From positions 1-48,007 of the forward strand of contig NZ_LMUM01000005.1 in assembly GCF_009765985.1 (NCBI RefSeq): a DNA stretch of 48,007 bases, read 5' to 3'. This document shows, piece by piece, positions 42,623 to 48,007 of the stretch. Under the pieces are notes generated by a model, which saw only the letters and a list, made by a program, of their open reading frames with translations, did no database searches and had not been told where the DNA came from. Position numbers and translations under genes: made by a program. This DNA is from Acidobacterium sp. S8 (GTDB lineage Bacteria > Acidobacteriota > Terriglobia > Terriglobales > Acidobacteriaceae). Numbering within the stretch: the stretch's first letter is position 1; every line of letters begins with the position of its first letter.

Positions 42623-45442
42623 TTAGCGCGAAGCGCCCGCGTGCCCGGCACTTACCAGATTCGCAAATATCCGGTACGCGCCCGGAACCGCTTCATCCGT
42701 CTGCCGATACAGTGCATAAGCCACGTAGATATAAGCGCCCTTCCCGTATCGCGCATATAACAGGCCACCCTTCTGCGGGTCCTGCCCCGGGTCGTGCGTT
42801 TCTGTCAGCGCCGCGTAGTGCGAATCCCACGACTCCATGAACGAGTGCCCGCGCTCTTCTATCCAGCCGTTGAAGTCGCCCTCGGTGATCTTGTTTGGCC
42901 AGTTCAGCAGCGGATTGTTCGGCTCCAGAATCGTGACCTTCGATTTCTCGTCGACCACCTTCTCCAAGCGTCCCAGCGAGTAAGGATAAGGCCCGAAATT
43001 ATGGTCGTACTCTGGCGAGTTGTACTGCACCACAACAGTGCCGCCATTCTGCGCAAAATCCAGCAGCCGCTGGTTGGCCTGCATCAGCACAGGCCGCGCC
43101 GCGTAGGTGCGGATGCCGAGCACAATTGCGTCATACTGGCTCAGGTCGCCATGCAGAATCTCATCGTCCGTCAGCAGATGTGATTGAATGCCGATCTGCT
43201 CCAGCGCCTGCGGTACTTCGTCGCCCGTTCCCATGATGTAGCCGACTTTAAGATTGGGAGCGACCTTCACATCAACGCCGCGTGCAAGGTACGTGGCCGG
43301 ATGATAGTAGTAATACGGCCGCACGCCCGGATATCCGACCTGCTGCACGCCTTCGGTGAATTCGTAATTGCCGCTGCGTGCCACAGCTTTGATTGTGTAA
43401 CTTGCATCCGTCAAGAAAGACGGATGCACCGTAAACGGAATGGTCAGCGGATCATTCGCAGGCAGATGAAACTTTGCCGTCGCCGGCTCCGCCGTCCAGC
43501 CCGCAGGAAGTTCGAGATGCAGCTCGCCGTCGGCAGTTGACTGCTGTTCATTGTCGAGCGTCACCGCCAGCGGAAACGACTTCTCGCCAAGCGGCATCAC
43601 GCCAGCACCCGTGCCGATCTTGACCGAAATCCGCGGCAGCACAACCAGCGGTTGATAGACAGCGCCCGGCCCGTGCACCCAGTGCACCGTCTGCACTACT
43701 TGGCCGATGCGAATGGGCACGCCATCGTAATTGAACTCCGCCCAGCCCTCCACCGGATAGGGCGCAAACGGACGGTTCAACCATCGCTTGTCGTCGATGT
43801 TGTAATAAGGCTGCTCAATCGAAGGACGGCTGAAGTAAGGCCGGGTTGGAGTGGCGCGGCTCGGCACCTCTACCTTGAAAGGAATATCGGTCTCGACGCC
43901 GCTCGATGTATTGACGCCGCCCTGCCGCTCCACCGGCCAGTGCTCGCTCTCCGGAGTCACAAGCCACGTGCGCGTCAGCCGCAGCTTGCCGCCTGTCGTC
44001 CACGGCTCCGCGCTGGTCACGTGCAGGCGCACGTTGAAATCCATGCCCGGGGTCGCGTGCAAGAAGGTCATCGCTGCCGCCGAGCCGGAAAATGGATTGC
44101 GTTCCGTCCGCTGACCCGGAGCCACCAGCGCATTTACCTGCAGTCCAAGCGCCTCGGCCAATGCGGTGTTGAACTGCGCCAGCTTGATTTGCAATTCGCG
44201 ACTCACATTGGATTTGTCATCCGCGCTCAGTCCACTCGCATTCACCGCGTCGATCAGCTGCTGGGTTTTTTGATAGCCGTCATGCAGGTCGGGAACAATC
44301 TTCGACGGATCGGAAGGAATATACGCATACAGCGCTTTGGTGACATGACGATCGATCTCGCGCAATCCATCTTTCAGGAACTGGTTATCGCCATGCGCAA
44401 GCGAGGCAATCCCCGCGAGCGATACATCGATGCCGTCGAAGAAGGACGATTCCTGATCCTTCGTCCCCACCCGCGAGCCGTAGCGGTGGTAATCCACATC
44501 GAACGGCCCCGGCAGCGGAGGATTGCCGCCGCCATTCTGCGACTTCTGCTCGCTCCAGCCCTCGCGCGACATCTGCACATACGAGCGGCCAAGCACCGGA
44601 TCGAACGATCCTTCCGGAATCACCACATTCGTTGCCGGAACATCGTCCATCCAGGTCTGGTTAACATAGTCGCGCAGATGCAGCGGCGACGACTTGCCCG
44701 TCGCGTAATCGAACATCGTCTTGTGCGCGCCATCGCCGCCAATAGAAAAACCCGGCACGCGCGCATACACCTTCAACGGCGACCACGGTCTCAACCCCTC
44801 GGCAATCTGGTCGGGAAAGACATTCGGATCGCCCGCAGCCTTGAAGGCCTCCTGCGCCATCTCGCCGGAAACCTGGTGGTGCCCATGACCATCCGTGATG
44901 TTGCCGGTAAACACCGAAGTAAGTACGAGAGGACGGTTCAATCGGACAGCCCGCACCACATCATAAAGAACTCGATCATGCCCCCACTGCTCAAAAGCCT
45001 CATCGATCGTCTTCGAGAAACCATAGTCGGCAACCCGCGACCAGTACTGCTCCGTGCCGCTGAACTCATCCGCGCGCAGCAGCTCATTCGTGCGGATCAG
45101 GCCGAGCGCATCATAGGTTTCGCTCGACATCGCATTCTGTCCGCCTTCGCCGCGCGTCAGCGTCAGCATCGCGACGCGAGCTCCGGCGCCACGCGATTCA
45201 AGCGTCAGCATGCCGCCGTCTTCATCATCCGGGTGCGCGACTATCATCATCACGCTCGCCCAGGTGTGCAGCTTGCGTAGAGTCTGCCACAGTCCATCGG
45301 CGCCGCGATCTTCGGGCAGTGTATGCGCGTTGGGTGTGGCGGCAATCTGCGTGGCCCACGGCACAGTCTGGGCTTGTGTCATCGTGGCCGTAGCGAGCGC
45401 GAGTGTGGCAATCAGCTTGAGTCGTCGGCTGGCAGGCTGCAT
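42623..45442 (-). CDS. Large secreted PIG-L/LmbE deacetylase with NEW3 and amidotransferase-like domains
   Basis: 939 residues with a signal peptide (MQPASRRLKLIATLALATATMTQA). The N-terminal PIG-L domain (about 60-310) has the zinc motif AHPDDEDGG (H70, D72, D73) and a GHGHHQVSGE site. The middle holds beta-sandwich sections, including a NEW3-like stretch (LPAGWTAEPATAKFHLPAND). The C-terminus (about 710-930) is ThuA/GATase-like (YDAIVLGIRTYAARPVLM, QNGGTVVVQYNSPEYD). PIG-L enzymes remove N-acetyl groups from sugars; the export signal suggests a glycan substrate outside the cell. Only 65 bases separate it from the divergent APC gene. Confidence 0.88.
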   Translation of the reverse strand: MQPASRRLKLIATLALATATMTQAQTVPWATQIAATPNAHTLPEDRGADGLWQTLRKLHTWASVMMIVAHPDDEDGGMLTLESRGAGARVAMLTLTRGEGGQNAMSSETYDALGLIRTNELLRADEFSGTEQYWSRVADYGFSKTIDEAFEQWGHDRVLYDVVRAVRLNRPLVLTSVFTGNITDGHGHHQVSGEMAQEAFKAAGDPNVFPDQIAEGLRPWSPLKVYARVPGFSIGGDGAHKTMFDYATGKSSPLHLRDYVNQTWMDDVPATNVVIPEGSFDPVLGRSYVQMSREGWSEQKSQNGGGNPPLPGPFDVDYHRYGSRVGTKDQESSFFDGIDVSLAGIASLAHGDNQFLKDGLREIDRHVTKALYAYIPSDPSKIVPDLHDGYQKTQQLIDAVNASGLSADDKSNVSRELQIKLAQFNTALAEALGLQVNALVAPGQRTERNPFSGSAAAMTFLHATPGMDFNVRLHVTSAEPWTTGGKLRLTRTWLVTPESEHWPVERQGGVNTSSGVETDIPFKVEVPSRATPTRPYFSRPSIEQPYYNIDDKRWLNRPFAPYPVEGWAEFNYDGVPIRIGQVVQTVHWVHGPGAVYQPLVVLPRISVKIGTGAGVMPLGEKSFPLAVTLDNEQQSTADGELHLELPAGWTAEPATAKFHLPANDPLTIPFTVHPSFLTDASYTIKAVARSGNYEFTEGVQQVGYPGVRPYYYYHPATYLARGVDVKVAPNLKVGYIMGTGDEVPQALEQIGIQSHLLTDDEILHGDLSQYDAIVLGIRTYAARPVLMQANQRLLDFAQNGGTVVVQYNSPEYDHNFGPYPYSLGRLEKVVDEKSKVTILEPNNPLLNWPNKITEGDFNGWIEERGHSFMESWDSHYAALTETHDPGQDPQKGGLLYARYGKGAYIYVAYALYRQTDEAVPGAYRIFANLVSAGHAGASR

Positions 45443-45510
45443 CTGGTTATTTGATCTCCAGGAAAGTGTTCTAGCTCAGTGTACAATCCACGAACTGCGT
45501 CTCTTGTTTG

Positions 45511-46893
45511 ATGATGGTCGAATTGAAACGACAAGTCGGTCTGGGCAATGCCATCTCGCTGAACATGATGAACATGATCGGCGTCGGCCCCTTCATCACG
45601 CTGCCGCTGGTGGTAGCGGCGATGGGTGGCCCGCAGGCGATACTGGGATGGATTCTCGGCGCCTTGATCGCAGTATGCGACGGATTGGTATGGGCTGAGC
45701 TTGGCGCTGCCATGCCCGAGGCTGGTGGCTCCTATGCCTTCCTCCGCGAAATCTACGGACGCAACGGTGCAGGCTGCTGGGCATCGTTTCTCTACATCTG
45801 GCAGCTCGGCTTCAGTGCCCCGCTTTCCATCGCCTCGGGCTGCATCGGTCTGGCGCAATATGCAGCGTATCTGTGGCCGTCGCTCAGCAGGAATGTTTTC
45901 GGCATCGCACACCTGCATTACACAGGTGTCCTGGCAGCCGTTATTTGCCTGCTGATTCTCGCGATGCTCTATCGCAATCTCAGCACCATCACGCGACTCG
46001 CTTGGATTCTGTGGTCCGGGGTGCTGCTCACCATCGGGTCCGTGATCCTCGCAGGATTGACGCACTTCCATCCTGCGCTGCTCGCAATGCCGCCTGGAGC
46101 ATTTCATCTGACGCCGGCGTTCTTTCAGGGGCTGGGTGCTGCGACGCTGATTGCAACATACGACTACTGGGGCTATTACACCGTCACCTTTCTCGGTGGA
46201 GAAGTACGCAACCCGGAACGCGCCATACCTCGCACGATCCTGTTCTCGATTGCAATCGTCGCCATCCTGTATCTGCTGATGAATATCAGCGTGCTCGGCG
46301 TGATTCCGTGGCAGGACGTCGTCAAAGGTGGAAACGAACGGAATGCGATCGTCGCGGTGCTGATGCAACGGACGTTTGGTCCGGCGGCCGGTCGCATCAT
46401 CGCAGCTCTTGTCATGTGGACAGCATTTGCTTCGGTTTTCTCACTGCTGCTTGCATATTCACGAGCACCTTACGCCGCTGCGCTCGACGGCAACTACTTC
46501 CGCGTCTTCGCGCGTCTGCATCCGAAACATGGCTTTCCCTACGTCTCGCTGCTCGCACTCGGAATTGTCGCCGCATGCTTCTGCTTCTTCGATCTGTCGC
46601 ATGTGATTTCTGCATTGGTCGCCATCCGCATCATCCTGCAATATGTGCTGCAGCAGATCGGCGTCATTCTTCTGCGCATAAAAAAGCCGGACATGCCGCG
46701 GCCCTTTCGACTATGGTTGTATCCGCTTCCGCCGCTGCTTGCGCTGGCAGGATTTATTTTTATTTTGTTCTCGCGGCCAGATGCTTCGCGGGAATTCGTC
46801 TATGCCGGCGTGATTGCCATCACCGGCAGTGCGCTCTACTTCATTCGTGCGCGGAAGCGGCGAGAGTGGCCGTTCGCGCCTCATGCGAAATAA
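45511..46893 (+). CDS. APC-family amino-acid permease
   Basis: About 460 residues (ATG at 45511 or 45514) with twelve hydrophobic segments. The APC signature is in helix 1 (GNAISLNMMNMIGVGPFITL), followed by ELGAAMPEAGGSYAFLREIYG and the helix 6-7 NPERAIPRTI region. It imports an amino acid or amine by proton or ion symport; the substrate is unknown. Its last 13 bases overlap the end of the opposing hydratase gene. Confidence 0.92.
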   Translation: MMVELKRQVGLGNAISLNMMNMIGVGPFITLPLVVAAMGGPQAILGWILGALIAVCDGLVWAELGAAMPEAGGSYAFLREIYGRNGAGCWASFLYIWQLGFSAPLSIASGCIGLAQYAAYLWPSLSRNVFGIAHLHYTGVLAAVICLLILAMLYRNLSTITRLAWILWSGVLLTIGSVILAGLTHFHPALLAMPPGAFHLTPAFFQGLGAATLIATYDYWGYYTVTFLGGEVRNPERAIPRTILFSIAIVAILYLLMNISVLGVIPWQDVVKGGNERNAIVAVLMQRTFGPAAGRIIAALVMWTAFASVFSLLLAYSRAPYAAALDGNYFRVFARLHPKHGFPYVSLLALGIVAACFCFFDLSHVISALVAIRIILQYVLQQIGVILLRIKKPDMPRPFRLWLYPLPPLLALAGFIFILFSRPDASREFVYAGVIAITGSALYFIRARKRREWPFAPHAK

Positions 46894-47687
46894 ATCTGCA
46901 CCATGCCAAACGTCGAGAATCGCACCTGCACTTCAGACCCGGCATTGGCAGTGAATTTCCCGCACCAGCTGCCGGTCGTGATCCAGTCGCCGGCTTTCAG
47001 TCCGGCAGTACGATGTTGGGCCTCATCCGCGAGCCATACCACCAGGCGAAGCAGGTCGGTCCCGGCAGTGTTTGACGCATTTCCCTCAAAGCGAACGACG
47101 CCGTCCATGGTCACGATAACGGATTCTTTGGCTAGGTCTGCACTCTGCCATCCGGCAAATGCAGGGCCATAGGCGAAGCCTCCGTTCATCTGCAGATCGC
47201 CAATCGCCGAAAAGCGCTCGACCTTATCCGGATCGACGAATGCAGGCTCCAGCAGCTCGATGGCAGGATGCGCCGAGGCAATCGCATCGATGACCTCTTC
47301 GCGCGTGTATGGCTGCTCACGCGGAGGCAGGTCTTTGCCCAGATGGAAAGCAATCTCAGCCTCTACGCCACGATAGCGCCGGTGAGATTCAGAGAGGGTC
47401 TGGCCGCTCGAAGCGAAGCCTCCCAGCAGTGGCATGGGAGAAAAGAGTGGTGTCGTTTCCGGCGACGGCGCTCCAACCTTCCAACCACCCACCGGTCCCA
47501 TCGCTTGCGCGATGATGTCCTGCAATGCGTAGGCTTCATCAAGGGTGTGAGGGCGCAGAGCGTCGGGAAGTTCGTCGATTGGCTGAGTATCGCGCCGGGC
47601 TGCAAGCAGCAGTTCAGCGGCCTGCCGCATGCGATCATTTTCGAGCGAAGAGAGTCTTTGCCAGTGCTGCGATATGGGTGTAACCAT
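46881..47687 (-). CDS. 2-keto-4-pentenoate hydratase / fumarylacetoacetase-like enzyme
   Basis: 268 residues from the ATG at 47687, behind AGGAG; a longer reading to 47786 has no such site. It shows the MhpD-type fold: GWKVGAPSPETTPLFSPM, RYRGVEAEIAFHLGKDL (metal-binding Glu pair), AIASAHPAIELLEPAF and AGDWITTGSWCGKF. These Mg- or Mn-dependent enzymes hydrate 2-oxo-4-enoates in aromatic degradation or decarboxylate related acids. No neighbouring pathway gene helps to pin down the substrate. Its start region is divergent from msrP. Confidence 0.87.
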   Translation of the reverse strand: MVTPISQHWQRLSSLENDRMRQAAELLLAARRDTQPIDELPDALRPHTLDEAYALQDIIAQAMGPVGGWKVGAPSPETTPLFSPMPLLGGFASSGQTLSESHRRYRGVEAEIAFHLGKDLPPREQPYTREEVIDAIASAHPAIELLEPAFVDPDKVERFSAIGDLQMNGGFAYGPAFAGWQSADLAKESVIVTMDGVVRFEGNASNTAGTDLLRLVVWLADEAQHRTAGLKAGDWITTGSWCGKFTANAGSEVQVRFSTFGMVQIYFA

Positions 47688-47852
47688 TGCCTGCTCCTGC
47701 GAGTCTGATGTGTAGATTGGATGCGTTTGGCATTCGGGTGAGGGTATTGATTTCTCTCGTGTACATGCTGTTTGTTGCGTCGTCAAATCGCGCCGAGCTT
47801 CGTGCGATCAAGCGTAGTCTAATTAATAAGTAGAAAGCCAGGAATTCCATCC

Positions 47853-48007
47853 ATGTTGATTCGCAAGCCCAGCGATATTCCGTCCTCTGAAATCACATCG
47901 CAGTCTGCCTACCTCAATCGCAGAAAGTTTATTACTGCGGCTGGTACCGCGGGCATCGCGGCATTGGCGGGAGAACGCATCCGGCGCATTCTTAAGCCGA
48001 CTGCCGG
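47853..48007 (+). CDS. msrP: MsrP, periplasmic methionine-sulfoxide reductase (N-terminus only)
   Basis: The first 51 codons are in the window. MLIRKPSDIPSSEIT is the characteristic MsrP (YedY) start, followed by the twin-arginine motif LNRRKFITAAG of its Tat signal. MsrP is a molybdopterin enzyme that repairs oxidised methionines in periplasmic proteins, working with the membrane haem protein MsrQ, which would be expected just downstream. CAGGA lies nine bases before the ATG. Confidence 0.93.
   Translation, partial: MLIRKPSDIPSSEITSQSAYLNRRKFITAAGTAGIAALAGERIRRILKPTA

Noticed and set aside
43652-45280. 542-codon + strand frame opposite the PIG-L gene
   Set aside because: Arg/His/Ile-rich antisense product of a high-GC gene; the PIG-L frame has a signal peptide and zinc motifs.

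Overview
The window (48,007 bases) reads as chromosomal DNA of a soil-type Acidobacteriota, probably family Acidobacteriaceae or a close relative. The grounds are moderately high GC, many secreted and outer-membrane proteins, an mreB-mreC-mreD / mrdA-rodA / RNase E-G cluster, the small-protein types found in these genomes, and many short palindromic intergenic repeats. This placement is an inference from gene content; no 16S rRNA gene is present.

Layout. 1-5 kb (+): the 3' end of a processive GT2 glycosyltransferase, a secreted DUF885 protein, a secreted aminopeptidase P and a small membrane protein, closed by a bidirectional terminator. 5-17.6 kb (-): an outer-membrane beta-barrel gene, then the cell-elongation cluster, in transcription order mreB, mreC, mreD, a DUF2264 gene, mrdA (PBP2), rodA and RNase E/G. 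Three things stand out in this cluster: a 530-residue low-complexity insert that splits the RNase S1 domain, a 320-residue disordered MreC tail, and a repeat-flanked DUF2264 gene between mreD and mrdA. 17.9-30 kb: aldehyde dehydrogenase, an esterase-fold protein whose catalytic Ser and His look replaced, a GNAT / glutamine-amidotransferase (TrpG/PabA) / secreted-protein operon, secreted proteins of unknown role, an MFS transporter, an FG-GAP protein, an OmpL-like porin and an L-lactate permease.

30-34.6 kb is the accessory part. It looks AT-richer than its surroundings and holds a CotH-type kinase lipoprotein, a small membrane protein, a possible structured RNA with a strong terminator, a 57-residue zinc-ribbon-like protein, a yeast-type cytosine deaminase, and a TIR-like (PF10137-type) protein with a C-terminal beta-rich domain. 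It ends at the 3' side of a tRNA-Arg(TCT) gene, a classic integration point. The deaminase / TIR pair is the best candidate here for an undescribed, possibly antiphage, system. No CD-NTase (cyclic-nucleotide synthase) gene is visible.

34.6-48 kb: a Tat-exported GH36-like alpha-galactosidase, an M13 metallopeptidase, a GRP-family sugar transporter with a TTG start, a 29-residue membrane protein, myo-inositol oxygenase, a PNPOx-like flavoprotein, a large secreted PIG-L deacetylase, an APC permease, a 2-keto-4-pentenoate-hydratase-like enzyme and the start of msrP. Three families of palindromic repeats lie in most of the gaps between these genes. Overall the gene set suits a heterotroph living on plant or microbial polymers, peptides, sugars and organic acids.
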